37,849 bases of DNA from Pseudomonas guineae (GCF_900113745.1 NZ_FOQL01000006.1:1-37849); one strand, 5' to 3'. Counted from the stretch's first letter, positions 11,192-20,277 are shown. Program-made: numbers and translations. Notes: generated by a model from the letters alone, not told the origin.

Positions 11192-11859
11192 TCCTGCGCC
11201 TCTAGCATGTAGCCCATGCCGCGCACGGTATGGATCAGCTTGAGCGGATACGGGTCATCGACCTTGGCGCGCAGGCGGCGAATGGCGACGTCGACCACGT
11301 TAGTGTCGCTGTCGAAATTCATCTGCCACACGTGCGAGGCAATCAGGGTGCGCGACAATACTTCACCCTCACGGCTGAGCAGCAGGTGCAGCAGGGCAAA
11401 TTCCTTATTGGTAAGGGTCAGGCGTTCGCCATTACGGGTGACCTTGCGCCGCAACAGGTCCAGGTGCAGATCGGCGACCTGAAACTGCTCCACCTCACGC
11501 GGCGGCCCACGGCGCAACAAGGTGCGTACGCGGGCCAGTAATTCGGCGTAAGAAAAGGGTTTGACCAAATAATCATCGGCGCCCAGTTCCAGGCCTTTGA
11601 CTCGGTCTTCAACTGCATCGCGCGCGGTCAGAAACAGCACCGGTGTTTGCAGCTTGCGCCGAATGATCTGCAGCAGCTGCCAGCCGTCGAGGCCGGGCAA
11701 CATGACGTCAAGAATGATCAGGTCGAACTCGTGCTCTTGCACCAGATGCTGGCCGTCCAGACCATTCAAGGCCACTTCCACGCGATACCCCGACTCACTC
11801 AAGCCTTTGCACAGGTAGTCCGCGGTTTTTACTTCGTCTTCCACAACCAGAATGCGCAT
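11188..11859 (-). CDS. hprR: HprR/CusR-like OmpR-family response regulator
   Basis: 223 residues from the ATG at 11857-11859, chosen because GGAGG lies just upstream; the longer open frame has no homologous sequence. The receiver domain has EDE at 7-9, phosphorylated D51 (LIILDVMLPG), T near VLFLTARD and K in DYLVKPFS. The C-terminal winged helix ends VVDVAIRRLRAKVDD...TVRGMGYML, typical of OmpR/PhoB DNA-binding domains. It is divergent from the HbpS/hydroxyisourate hydrolase genes, with an HprR-type palindrome between them (11911-11926). It probably activates these genes and its own. Confidence 0.8.
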   Translation of the reverse strand: MRILVVEDEVKTADYLCKGLSESGYRVEVALNGLDGQHLVQEHEFDLIILDVMLPGLDGWQLLQIIRRKLQTPVLFLTARDAVEDRVKGLELGADDYLVKPFSYAELLARVRTLLRRGPPREVEQFQVADLHLDLLRRKVTRNGERLTLTNKEFALLHLLLSREGEVLSRTLIASHVWQMNFDSDTNVVDVAIRRLRAKVDDPYPLKLIHTVRGMGYMLEAQE

Positions 11860-11910
11860 CTTTTCCTCCAGCACAGGCGCATAGCCTAGGCCGATCTGCA
11901 CCGCGCTCCC

Positions 11911-11926
11911 ATTACAAATTGGTAAT
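11911..11926. promoter_or_regulatory. HprR-type operator
   Basis: ATTAC-AAATTG-GTAAT is a perfect five-base inverted repeat with a six-base centre, in the divergent gap between the response regulator and the hbpS-like gene. It matches the E. coli HprR box (CATTACAAAATTGTAATG) in arms and spacing. A TTGACG at 11942 with TATGGC 15 bases later could be the promoter it controls on the plus strand. Confidence 0.7.
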
Positions 11927-12006
11927 CCAGGCGCAATCGGTTTGACGGCGGCACGTGGGCAGTATGGCCAGCAATCGCTCAGCCGAGCCCAACCCTGGAG
12001 AACGAC

Positions 12007-12510
12007 ATGCACCTTCGCAGCGCCGCTACCTTGTCACTACTCGCATTGGCCATGGGCTCTTCCGCCGCATGGGCCGCTAACGAAAACGTTGCTCAGCGTC
12101 AGGACGTCACCCTGGCACTGGCCAACGACCTGCTCAACGCCACGCTGGCCGCCTGCCATGCCGATGGCCGCACTGGCGTAGCCGCCGTGGTTGATCGCGG
12201 CGGCAACCTGGTTGCTGTGCAGCGTGATGACAACGTTGGCCCACACAACACCGTGGCGGCGCAGCGTAAAGCCTTTACCGCACTGTCGACCAAAACCGCG
12301 ACGCGCCTGCTGTCTGAGCGTGCCCGTAACAACCCCGATGCCGAAAACCTCAACACCCTCGATGAGCTGCTGCTGCTCGGCGGCGGCGTGCCATTGAAGA
12401 TCGGCGATCAGGTCATCGGTGCTATCGGTGTCGCTGGCGCCGGCGGCGCTGAAATTGATGAAGGCTGCGCCCTGAAAGCCATTGCTCAAGTTTTGCCTAC
12501 CACTGACTAA
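12007..12510 (+). CDS. Periplasmic GlcG/HbpS-family protein
   Basis: 167 residues with a signal peptide (LSLLALAMGSSAAWA, cleavage near residue 23). The body follows the GlcG/HbpS pattern: ALANDLLNATLAACHADG, VAAVVDRGGNLVAVQRDDNVGPHN, AAQRKAFTALSTKTAT, and LLLGGGVPLKIGDQVIGAIGVAGAGG. Family members such as HbpS bind haem or iron and act in redox signalling; others have no known function. GGAGAACGAC precedes the ATG. It is cotranscribed with the hydroxyisourate hydrolase gene 14 bases downstream and lies behind an HprR-type palindrome, so a part in oxidative stress sensing is likely. Confidence 0.8.
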   Translation: MHLRSAATLSLLALAMGSSAAWAANENVAQRQDVTLALANDLLNATLAACHADGRTGVAAVVDRGGNLVAVQRDDNVGPHNTVAAQRKAFTALSTKTATRLLSERARNNPDAENLNTLDELLLLGGGVPLKIGDQVIGAIGVAGAGGAEIDEGCALKAIAQVLPTTD

Positions 12511-12524
12511 TTAGGAGCCACACC

Positions 12525-12929
12525 ATGAAACTGCTAAAAACCCTGTTCGCCGGCGCTGTACTGACCAGCCTCTCCTCCCTGGCCGCTGGCAACCCGCTAA
12601 GCGTGCACGTGCTGAACCTGCAAGACGGCCTGCCTTCGCCAGAAGTCAGCGTGACCCTTGAAAAGCAGGACGGTAAAACCTGGGACATGCTCAACAGCGG
12701 CGTGACCAACGAACAAGGCCGCATCCCGGCGCTGTACCCAGAAGATAAAGCCCTGGAGAAAGGCACCTACCGCGTAACGTTCAAGACTGGCGAGTGGTTC
12801 AAAAAGCACGCGACTGCTAGCTTCTTCCCAGAAGTACCGGTGATCTTCGAAGTAGACGGCACCGTGCCGCACTACCACATTCCGTTGCTACTCAGCCCTT
12901 ACGGCTTCTCCACCTACCGCGGCAACTAA
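12525..12929 (+). CDS. hiuH: Periplasmic 5-hydroxyisourate hydrolase (transthyretin-like)
   Basis: 134 residues with a signal peptide (residues 1-22). The mature part has the catalytic residues of the family: H28 (SVHVLN), R66 (QGRIPAL), His residues in VPHYHIPLLLSPY, and the C-terminal tag YRGN, close to the usual YRGS. The enzyme hydrolyses 5-hydroxyisourate in urate breakdown; the periplasmic form in E. coli (HiuH/YedX) lies next to hprRS and is induced by it. Asn in place of the final Ser is a mild deviation. TTAGGAGCC precedes the ATG. Confidence 0.85.
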   Translation: MKLLKTLFAGAVLTSLSSLAAGNPLSVHVLNLQDGLPSPEVSVTLEKQDGKTWDMLNSGVTNEQGRIPALYPEDKALEKGTYRVTFKTGEWFKKHATASFFPEVPVIFEVDGTVPHYHIPLLLSPYGFSTYRGN

Positions 12930-12988
12930 GCTGTCAGAGGTCGGCTCATGTGGCGCGCACTCACCCGCGCATTAGCCTAAAGCCCATA

Positions 12989-13017
12989 AAAAATGCCCGC
13001 ATTCCGCGGGCATTTTT
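12989..13017. terminator. Bidirectional terminator between hiuH and gdhA
   Basis: AAAAATGCCCGC-ATTCC-GCGGGCATTTTT: a 12-base perfect stem with A-run and T-run on opposite sides. It serves both converging genes, ending hiuH (plus) and gdhA (minus). Confidence 0.95.
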
Positions 13018-13050
13018 GTGTGCGGCAGAACCTGCCTGAGTTGACGTGGG

Positions 13051-14388
13051 TTAGACCACACCCTGCGCCAGCATGGCATCGGCAACTTTAACGAAGCCGG
13101 CGATGTTGGCGCCTTTAACGTAGTTGATCCGACCGCTCTCCTCGCCATAACGCACGCAGGCGCTGTGAATGCTTTGCATGATGCTATGTAGACGCTCGTC
13201 CACCTCACCGGCGGTCCAGTTCAGGCGCATGGCGTTTTGGCTCATCTCCAAACCGCTGGTGGCCACGCCGCCGGCGTTCGAGGCCTTGCCTGGGGCGAAA
13301 CAGATACCGGCGTCGATAAACAGGTCCACCGCGTCCAGGGTCGACGGCATGTTGGCCCCTTCGGCCACGCAGAAGCAGCCATTACTCAGCAGCGTGCGAG
13401 CGTCTTCGGCATCCAATTCATTTTGCGTGGCGCATGGCAGAGCGATGTCGCACGGCAGGTGCCAAGGACGCTGACCGCCAAGGAAGTTTAGGTTGAAGTG
13501 CGCAGCCATCTCGCTGAGGCGACCACGGCGCACGTTCTTCAGCTCCATCAGATGCTGCCACTGTTCTTCGGTCAGGCCGTCCGGGGTATGCAAGGTGCCT
13601 TCGGAGTCCGACATCGACACCACCATGCCGCCCAGTTCCATGACTTTCTGCGCGGCAAACTGGGCGACGTTGCCTGAACCGGAGATCGCCACGCGCTGAC
13701 CTTCAACGCCACGATCAATGCGCTTGAGCATTTCCTGAGCAAAGTACACACAGCCATAACCGGTGGCTTCCGGACGAACCAGGCTGCCGCCGTAACTGAT
13801 GCCCTTGCCGGTCAGCACTGAGGTGAACTGGTTAGCCAGGCGCTTGTACTGACCGAACATATAGCCAATCTCGCGGCCACCTACGCCGATGTCGCCAGCC
13901 GGTACGTCCACATCAGCACCAATATGGCGATACAACTCGCTCATAAAGGCCTGGCAGAAGCGCATCACTTCGTTATCGCTTTTGCCCTTCGGGTTAAAGT
14001 CCGAGCCACCCTTACCGCCGCCCATGGGCAACGAGGTCAGCGAGTTCTTAAACACTTGCTCGAAGGCGAGGAACTTGAGTACGCCCAAGTTGACCGACGG
14101 ATGGAAACGCAGCCCGCCCTTGTAGGGGCCAATGGCGCTGTTCATCTGCACCCGATAGCCACGGTTGACCTTTACGCGCCCGGCATCATCGACCCAGGAC
14201 ACTCGAAACATCACGACGCGCTCCGGCTCGACCATACGCTCGACGATGCCGGCCTGCAGGTAACGCGGGTTGGCCTCCAGGAACGGCCAAAGCGAACGCA
14301 GTACCTCTTCCACGGCCTGATGAAACTCAGGCTGGTCAGGGTCACGCTGCTTTAGGCGAGAGAGAAAAAGCTCAACGGATTCGCTCAT
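13051..14388 (-). CDS. gdhA: NADP-type glutamate dehydrogenase
   Basis: 445 residues from the ATG at 14386-14388, with AGGG upstream; an in-frame GTG two codons earlier is less likely. Signature segments include KGGLRFHPSVN, the catalytic Lys motif SLPMGGGKGGSDFNPKG, the nucleotide-binding VAISGSGNVAQFAAQKV and the C-terminal NAGGVATSGLEMSQN. Reaction: 2-oxoglutarate + NH4+ + NADPH to glutamate. Length matches Pseudomonas GdhA. The 340-base upstream region contains a 10-base inverted repeat (14520-14545). Confidence 0.95.
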   Translation of the reverse strand: MSESVELFLSRLKQRDPDQPEFHQAVEEVLRSLWPFLEANPRYLQAGIVERMVEPERVVMFRVSWVDDAGRVKVNRGYRVQMNSAIGPYKGGLRFHPSVNLGVLKFLAFEQVFKNSLTSLPMGGGKGGSDFNPKGKSDNEVMRFCQAFMSELYRHIGADVDVPAGDIGVGGREIGYMFGQYKRLANQFTSVLTGKGISYGGSLVRPEATGYGCVYFAQEMLKRIDRGVEGQRVAISGSGNVAQFAAQKVMELGGMVVSMSDSEGTLHTPDGLTEEQWQHLMELKNVRRGRLSEMAAHFNLNFLGGQRPWHLPCDIALPCATQNELDAEDARTLLSNGCFCVAEGANMPSTLDAVDLFIDAGICFAPGKASNAGGVATSGLEMSQNAMRLNWTAGEVDERLHSIMQSIHSACVRYGEESGRINYVKGANIAGFVKVADAMLAQGVV

Positions 14389-14394
14389 GTGCAC

Positions 14395-14730
14395 ACCCTA
14401 AAAATGCCCGCAATACAGGGCAGATCAACTGAAAAAGTGGCCGGCACTCTAGCAGCCAGCTATGCACTTCGACAGCGCAAAATGTCGCCTTAATGAATCT
14501 TTATAGTGCATAGATATAAATGAACGCCTCTAAAAAGGCATTCATGCCTGCAAAAAAACGCTCATATATAGGGCGAATACGCACAGTTTTAAGGCACTTA
14601 GTGATTTTTGTGGCGCAACTGAGCCGCCAGCAAACGCTGGCAATGGGATCACGGATGGAGCCGATACGACGCGGGCAATCGGGGCGGGCGAGGTTGAAGA
14701 CAGGCGGTTAGTAACGTGCGCGGAGGAAGA
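14395..14730. other. gdhA upstream region, no gene
   Basis: No supported gene. Likely holds the gdhA promoter (minus strand). A near-perfect inverted repeat ATGAACGCCT-CTAAAA-AGGCATTCAT at 14520-14545, with one mismatch, is followed by AT-rich sequence on the left (TATAGTGCATAGATATAA). It could be an operator or a weak hairpin; no known regulator motif was recognised. Confidence 0.4.
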
Positions 14731-14805
14731 TGGCGTTCCCAACTGGATTCGAACCAGTATCTAGCCCTTAGGAGGGGCTTATTCTATCCATTGAACTATA
14801 GGAAC
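14731..14805 (-). tRNA. tRNA-Arg(CCT)
   Basis: The minus strand folds as a full cloverleaf: acceptor GTTCCTA/TGGGAAC, anticodon stem AGCCC/GGGCT with loop CTCCTAA (anticodon CCT), T arm CTGGTTCGAATCCAG, and encoded GCCA. It reads AGG codons. It stands alone between the dehydrogenase gene (14973) and gdhA; no terminator is obvious. Confidence 0.95.
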
Positions 14806-14972
14806 TTGCGCGGGAAGACGGGCGACCAGCGGGCGGCATCTTAGCGAGGATGAGCGGTTTTGTCATGCCGCAACCACCTATCTAAGCGCCATAGCGGTAA
14901 CTGCCTTGGCATTGGCCACTCGCTCATGGGCCACGCCAGCGCTTAGGCCGTAAACGTGGCGTTGAGGCGGGC

Positions 14973-16025
14973 TTAGCGAGCGAAACGCTCTTCGGCTAGC
15001 TGATCGGCAATCTCCACCGTGGTTTTACCGCTGGCATCGGCGCGCTGGAAGATTTGCGTCAGTGTGGCGCCGATCTCTTCGATATGCGCCTTGAGTTGTG
15101 CGGCGCTGCCACCGCTGCGGCCATAGTAAACATCGATGATGCCACCGGCATTGATCGCATAATCCGGTGCATACAGGCACTCGTTGCAGCGCAGGGTTTC
15201 CGCCAGGCTGGCGTCGGCCAGTTGGTTGTTGGCACCGCCAGCGACAACCGGCGCACGCAGAGCTTCGAGGGTTTGCTGGTTGATGATGGCACCCATGGCG
15301 CAGGGTGCGAACACATCGACATCCAAGCCGAAAATCGCCTGCTGCTTAACCGCCGTAGCCCCCAACTGCTCAACTGCGCGGCGCACATTGGCCTCAACGA
15401 TGTCAGTCACCCACAGTTCGGCGCCGGCTTGCTTCAACTGCCGAGCCAGATCAAAACCCACCTGCCCGACGCCCTGAATCGCCACCTTCAGGCCGCGCAG
15501 GTCATCACGGCCCAAGCGGTGTTTGACCGCCGCTTGAATACCGATAAACACCCCGTAGGCGGTGGACGGTGACGGGTCACCATTACGTTTGCCGCCCGCT
15601 AGGGCTTCACGCATCTCTGCACCGGATACGTGACGAGTGCGTTCGGCCATGATCTGCATTTCCGCCACGCCAGTGCCGGAGTCGGCGGCGGTGATATAGC
15701 GCCCGCCTAGGCTCTCAACAAAATCGCCCATGGCCTGGAACAACGCCGTGCTTTTACCGCTGTGTGGGTCACCGATAATCACCGCCTTACCACCGCCCAG
15801 CGGCAGGTTGGCCAATGCCGATTTGTAGGTCATGCCGCGCGACAAGCGCAGCACATCGCGCAGCGCTTCATCGTCATTGGCGTAGGGCCACATGCGACAA
15901 CCGCCGAGGGCCGGACCGAGGTTGCTGTTATGAATGGCAATAATCGCCTTCAAGCCGCTGGCCTTGTCGTGGCCATAGACCACCTGCTCGTGGTGGTCGA
16001 AATCAATATGGGAAAACACGGGCAT
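14973..16025 (-). CDS. Leu/Phe/Val-type amino acid dehydrogenase
   Basis: 350 residues from the ATG at 16023-16025, with GAGGT 7 bases upstream. It has the catalytic Lys motif YKSALANLPLGGGKAVI, GALGG-type GPALGGCRMWPY, ITAADSGTG and the nucleotide-binding VAIQGVGQVGFDLARQL, then GGANNQL and APDYAINAGGII. Length and motifs fit leucine/phenylalanine/valine dehydrogenases (about 350-370 residues) rather than hexameric GdhA. Reaction: NAD-dependent deamination to the 2-oxoacid. It follows the indolepyruvate oxidoreductase gene on the same strand (81-base gap), which could use such 2-oxoacids; substrate preference is undecided. Confidence 0.85.
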   Translation of the reverse strand: MPVFSHIDFDHHEQVVYGHDKASGLKAIIAIHNSNLGPALGGCRMWPYANDDEALRDVLRLSRGMTYKSALANLPLGGGKAVIIGDPHSGKSTALFQAMGDFVESLGGRYITAADSGTGVAEMQIMAERTRHVSGAEMREALAGGKRNGDPSPSTAYGVFIGIQAAVKHRLGRDDLRGLKVAIQGVGQVGFDLARQLKQAGAELWVTDIVEANVRRAVEQLGATAVKQQAIFGLDVDVFAPCAMGAIINQQTLEALRAPVVAGGANNQLADASLAETLRCNECLYAPDYAINAGGIIDVYYGRSGGSAAQLKAHIEEIGATLTQIFQRADASGKTTVEIADQLAEERFAR

Positions 16026-16106
16026 GCTGTACCTCAATTTTTCTTGTAAGACGCGACCCCATCCCGATGACGGGAAAGGGTGAACGTTATAAATGTCGGC
16101 TGGGCG

Positions 16107-19100
16107 TTAAGCAGCGGGTTCGAACAACTGCACCGCCTGAATTTCGCTCACCAACATGCGTGCTTTGAGTTGGGCGCTTTGCTCGCGCACGCTGACCAAG
16201 CTGCGTTCCTTGACGTGGCCATAGCCGCGAATTTGCTCTGGCAGCTCGGCCAACGCCACGGCGGTGCGGTAGTTGTCAGCATTCAGCTCAGCGAGCAGGT
16301 CCGCCACATCTTGCTCATAGTCCTCGATCAACTGCAGCTCCAGCTTGCGCTCAGCGCTGTAGCCGAATACATCCAGCGGTGTGCCACGCAGAAATTTGAA
16401 CTGGGCCAGCACGCCAAACGCCTTGAGCATCCAAGCACCAAACTGGCGCTTGCGCGGCTCGCCGCTGCTGGCGTCTGGTTTGCTGAGCCAGGACGGTGCT
16501 AGATGGAACTCTAGGCGGTAATCGCCGCTGAACTGCGCCTCCAGCTGCTGGATAAAACTGCCATCGCTGTACAGCCGCGCCACTTCGTACTCGTCCTTGT
16601 AGGCCAGCAGTTTGAAGTAATAGCGCGCTACAGCTTTGCTCAGCGACTGGTCAGTGCCTTTGTCAGCCTGTTGCACCTGCCCTACCAACTCGCGATAACG
16701 CTCGGCGTAGGCGGCATTCTGATAGGCCGTCAGGCGGCTGACACGGTCCGCAATAATCGCTTCCAGGGTTTGGCACGGGGCCGCTGCAAACACGTCCGGC
16801 TTGGCGACACGCTCGACCGCTGCGATATCGTGCCCGGCGCGGCGGCCCCAGAGGAACGCCTGTTGGTTGAGCTGTACCGCCACCGCATTCAGCTCAATGG
16901 CCTTTTCAATCGCCTCGGCCGACACTGGCACCAAGCCCTTCTGGTAAGCGAAACCGAGCATAAACAGGTTGGTGGCAATACTGTCGCCGAGCAGGCGCGT
17001 GGCCAGGCGGCTGGCATCGACAAAGTGAGTCTTGCCGGCACCGACCGCCTCGCTGATCGCTTCACGCATGGCCGCACCCGGCACCTGCGCATCAGGGTTG
17101 CGAGTGAATTCGGCGGTGGCGGCTTCGTGGCTGTTGATTACCGCGTGGGCGATCTTGTCATTCAGCTTGGCTAGGGCATCTTCGCTGGCGGCCACCACAA
17201 GGTCGCAACCGAGCAGCAGATCGGTTTCGCCGGCAGCAATGCGCACAGCGAAAATGTCGCCCTGCTTGGCGGCGATACGAATATGGGTCACCACCGGGCC
17301 GAACTTCTGCGCCAGGCCGGCCTGATCGAGCACGCTGCAGCCCTTGCCTTCGATATGCGCCGCCATGCCCAGCAGCGCACCGACCGTGGTCACGCCACTG
17401 CCACCTACACCTGGCAGGAGGATATTCCAAGGCCGCTCCAGCGCAGGCTGTTTGGGCTCCGGCAACGCCACAAACAAGGCGCCATGACCCACGGCGCTGG
17501 GTGACCGCAACGCACCGCCATGCACGGTAACAAAGCTGGGGCAGAAGCCATCCACGCATGAAAAATCTTTGTTGCAGGAGTTCTGGTCGATCTCGCGCTT
17601 GCGTCCCACTTCAGTTTCAAGCGGCAGTACGGACAGGCAGTTGGATTTCACACCGCAATCGCCGCACCCCTCGCATACCGCGGCGTTAATAAAGGCACGC
17701 TTCTGCGGGTCGACTAACTTGCCGCGCTTGCGCCGACGGCGTTTTTCGGTGGCGCAGGTTTGGTCATAGATGATCACCGAGCAGCCTTTGAATTCACGCA
17801 GCTCACGCTGCACGGCGTCCAGCTCACGGCGATGGTGGAAGGTAACGATGGGCGCGAAGGTGGCGCGCGTCGGGTACTTCTCCGGCTCGTCAGTCACCAG
17901 AGCGATGCGCTTCACCCCTTCGGCATACACCTGCTGGCTGAGTTGATCGACGCGCAGTTCGCCGTCAATTGGCTGGCCGCCGGTCATGGCCACCGCGTCG
18001 TTGTAGAGAATCTTGTAGGTGATATTCACCCCAGCGGCCACGGCCGCACGCAAGGCCAGTTGGCCGGAGTGGAAGTAGGTGCCGTCACCGAGGTTTTGGA
18101 AGATGTGCGGGGTGTCGGTAAAGGGTGCCTGACCGATCCAGGTCGCGCCCTCGCCGCCCATTTGGGTAAAGGTGTCGGTGCTGCGGTCCATCCATTGGGT
18201 CATGTAATGGCAACCGATGCCGCCCTGGGCGCGGCTGCCCTCTGGCACTTTGGTCGAGGTGTTGTGCGGGCAGCCGGAGCAGAAGTGTGGCGTACGCGCC
18301 GTGTGATGTTTCGGCGCGGCCAGGGAGGCTTCCTTGGCCGCGAGAAAGGCCAGACGCTCTTCAATCTGCGGGCTGCTGTAGATCGGCGCCAGGCGCTTGG
18401 CGATGGCGCGGGCGATCATCGCCGGGGTCAGTTCGGAGAGGTTCGGCAGCAGCGAATGGCCGGCTTCGTCGAACTCCCCGACCACCACTGGGCGCTTGCC
18501 CACCGGCCAGTTGTAGAGCTGGCCGGTGAGCTGATCTTCAATAATGCTGCGTTTTTCCTCGACCACCAGAATCTCGTCCAAGCCCTCGGCAAACTCATGC
18601 ACCGAGACTGGTTCCAGCGGCCAGCTCATGCCGACCTTGAGTACGCGCAAACCCACTTGGGCGCAGAGCGCCTCATCCAGGCCAAGGTCTTCTAGGGCCT
18701 GGCGCACGTCCAGGTAGGACTTGCCGGCGGTGATAATACCCAGGCGCGGATTGGGCGAATCCAGCTTGATCTGGTTGAGGTTATTGGCCAGGGCAAAAGC
18801 CCGCGCGGCATAGATCTTGTAGGTGTTGAGGCGCGCCTCCTGAACTAGGGGCGGATCTGGCCAGCGAATATGCACACCGCCTTCCGGCAGCTGGAAGTCG
18901 TCAGGAATCGTCAGTTGCATACGCAACGGGTCAACATCCACCACGGCAGAGGAATCAACGTTTTCGGCGATGGTTTTCAGCGCCACCCAACAGCCGCTAT
19001 AACGCGACAGCTCCCAGCCGATGATGCCGTAGTCGAGTAACTCCTGAACGTCGGCTGGGTTGAGCACGGGGATTGAGGCGGCGATAAACGCATGTTCGCT

Positions 19101-19574
19101 CTGATTGGCCAAGGTCGAAGACTTGCAGCCATGGTCGTCACCGGCCAGCAGCAATACGCCGCCATGCTCGGATACACCGGCCGAGTTGCCATGTTTGAAC
19201 ACATCGCCACAACGGTCCACGCCCGGCCCCTTGCCGTACCACATAGAGAACACGCCGTCGTAGCGCGCGCCAGGGAACAAGCTGGTTTGCTGGCTGCCCC
19301 ACACGGCGGTGGCGGCCAACTCTTCGTTGACCCCGGGCTGGAAGTGGATGTGGTTATCTTTGAGGTACTGCTTGGCGTCCCACAGGCTCTTGTCGAGGTT
19401 GCCCAGCGGCGAGCCCCGGTAGCCGGAAATAAAGCACGCGGTATTCAGGCCATGGGCCGCATCGCGTTGCTTTTGCAGCATCGGCAGGCGGGTCAGCGCC
19501 TGGGTGCCGGTCAGGTAGAGGTGGCCTGTGGCAAGACGGTACTTGTCATCCAGGCGGATCTCGGCCAGGGACAT
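16107..19574 (-). CDS. Fused indolepyruvate:ferredoxin oxidoreductase
   Basis: About 1155 residues from the ATG at 19572-19574 with AAGGAG upstream. Residues 1 to about 700 form the IorA-like part: thiamine-binding segments such as HFCSGCPHNTSTKVPEG and LYNDAVAMTGGQP, and Fe-S cysteines in AAVCEGCGDCGVKSNC and FSCVDGFCPSF. After about residue 710 comes an IorB-like part (LLPGVGGSGVTTVGALLGMAA, LDQAGLAQKFGPV). This single-chain form is typical of proteobacteria and oxidatively decarboxylates aryl or branched-chain 2-oxoacids to acyl-CoA, reducing ferredoxin. A divergent Lrp-type regulator and the neighbouring amino acid dehydrogenase suggest Phe/Leu-type amino acid breakdown. Confidence 0.9.
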   Translation of the reverse strand: MSLAEIRLDDKYRLATGHLYLTGTQALTRLPMLQKQRDAAHGLNTACFISGYRGSPLGNLDKSLWDAKQYLKDNHIHFQPGVNEELAATAVWGSQQTSLFPGARYDGVFSMWYGKGPGVDRCGDVFKHGNSAGVSEHGGVLLLAGDDHGCKSSTLANQSEHAFIAASIPVLNPADVQELLDYGIIGWELSRYSGCWVALKTIAENVDSSAVVDVDPLRMQLTIPDDFQLPEGGVHIRWPDPPLVQEARLNTYKIYAARAFALANNLNQIKLDSPNPRLGIITAGKSYLDVRQALEDLGLDEALCAQVGLRVLKVGMSWPLEPVSVHEFAEGLDEILVVEEKRSIIEDQLTGQLYNWPVGKRPVVVGEFDEAGHSLLPNLSELTPAMIARAIAKRLAPIYSSPQIEERLAFLAAKEASLAAPKHHTARTPHFCSGCPHNTSTKVPEGSRAQGGIGCHYMTQWMDRSTDTFTQMGGEGATWIGQAPFTDTPHIFQNLGDGTYFHSGQLALRAAVAAGVNITYKILYNDAVAMTGGQPIDGELRVDQLSQQVYAEGVKRIALVTDEPEKYPTRATFAPIVTFHHRRELDAVQRELREFKGCSVIIYDQTCATEKRRRRKRGKLVDPQKRAFINAAVCEGCGDCGVKSNCLSVLPLETEVGRKREIDQNSCNKDFSCVDGFCPSFVTVHGGALRSPSAVGHGALFVALPEPKQPALERPWNILLPGVGGSGVTTVGALLGMAAHIEGKGCSVLDQAGLAQKFGPVVTHIRIAAKQGDIFAVRIAAGETDLLLGCDLVVAASEDALAKLNDKIAHAVINSHEAATAEFTRNPDAQVPGAAMREAISEAVGAGKTHFVDASRLATRLLGDSIATNLFMLGFAYQKGLVPVSAEAIEKAIELNAVAVQLNQQAFLWGRRAGHDIAAVERVAKPDVFAAAPCQTLEAIIADRVSRLTAYQNAAYAERYRELVGQVQQADKGTDQSLSKAVARYYFKLLAYKDEYEVARLYSDGSFIQQLEAQFSGDYRLEFHLAPSWLSKPDASSGEPRKRQFGAWMLKAFGVLAQFKFLRGTPLDVFGYSAERKLELQLIEDYEQDVADLLAELNADNYRTAVALAELPEQIRGYGHVKERSLVSVREQSAQLKARMLVSEIQAVQLFEPAA

Positions 19575-19777
19575 ATCTGCGCTCCTTTTATTATTTTGGC
19601 GAGCTGGGGGTAACAACGGTTAATGCCCCCCTTTGTTAAGCCTAGTGCGGGATCACCGCATCAGGCGCATAACTAAGAATATGACCGAGCGGTACTGAGA
19701 TTTCCTTTCTATTTTCTGGCCGCTTTGCCAATACTGCGCATGATTAATCCAACAAGAACAAAAAATTGGGAACAGTC
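19575..19777. promoter_or_regulatory. Divergent control region, oxidoreductase/Lrp regulator
   Basis: 203 bases between divergent genes. GGGGGTAAC-AAC-GGTTAATGCCCCC (19606-19630) is an imperfect inverted repeat close to the oxidoreductase gene and a candidate operator. AT-rich stretches near 19670-19760 would suit Lrp-type wrapping. Promoters are expected on both strands but no clear consensus pair was assigned. Confidence 0.4.
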
Positions 19778-20245
19778 ATGCAAGATATGCTCAGCCCCAT
19801 TGACCGTAAGATTCTCCGCTTGCTGCAACACAACGCCGACCTTTCCGCCGCCGAGATCGCCGAGAAGGTCGAGTTGTCACAATCACCGTGCTGGCGGCGG
19901 ATTCACCGCATGCAGGAAGACGGCATCATCGAGCGCAAAGTCGCCCTGCTCAGCCACAAAAAACTGGGGTTCAGCATCACCGTGTTTGTCGACATCAAAC
20001 TCTCGGCCCACGGGCGCAGTAACCTGGAAGAGTTCGAGCAAGCGGTGGTCGGTTACCCGGAAGTGCTGGAGTGCTTCACCATGGCCGGCGGCTCGGACTA
20101 CCTGCTCAAGGTGGTGGCCAAGGACATCGCCAGCTATGAGCGCTTCCTACGCGACCACCTGCTGCAACGCCCACATGTGCACGAAGCGCATTCGCATATC
20201 GCCATGAGCGAGGTTAAACGCACCACCGAGTTGCCGCTGGATTGA
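19778..20245 (+). CDS. Lrp/AsnC-family regulator
   Basis: 155 residues from the ATG at 19778 (an in-frame TTG four codons upstream is less likely). The N-terminal helix-turn-helix reads DRKILRLLQHNADLSAAEIAEKVELSQSPCWRRIHRMQEDGII, followed by the RAM ligand-binding domain (FSITVFVDIKLS, EFEQAVVGYPEVLECFTMAGGSDYLLKVV). These proteins bind amino acids and form octamers or larger rings. Divergent from the oxidoreductase gene, so it most likely controls the 2-oxoacid/amino acid dehydrogenase operon in response to Phe, Leu or a similar ligand. Confidence 0.9.
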   Translation: MQDMLSPIDRKILRLLQHNADLSAAEIAEKVELSQSPCWRRIHRMQEDGIIERKVALLSHKKLGFSITVFVDIKLSAHGRSNLEEFEQAVVGYPEVLECFTMAGGSDYLLKVVAKDIASYERFLRDHLLQRPHVHEAHSHIAMSEVKRTTELPLD

Positions 20246-20277
20246 GAACCACCGGAACACCGTGGGAGGCGATGACT

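Noticed and set aside
11860..12012. Longer start for the response regulator (274 residues)
   Set aside because: The extra 51 residues cover the operator palindrome and look non-coding, and a strong ribosome site precedes the internal ATG.
17760..18695. 311-residue plus-strand ORF opposite the indolepyruvate oxidoreductase gene
   Set aside because: It is a GC-rich antisense shadow of a clearly coding frame with recognisable motifs, and has no ribosome site.
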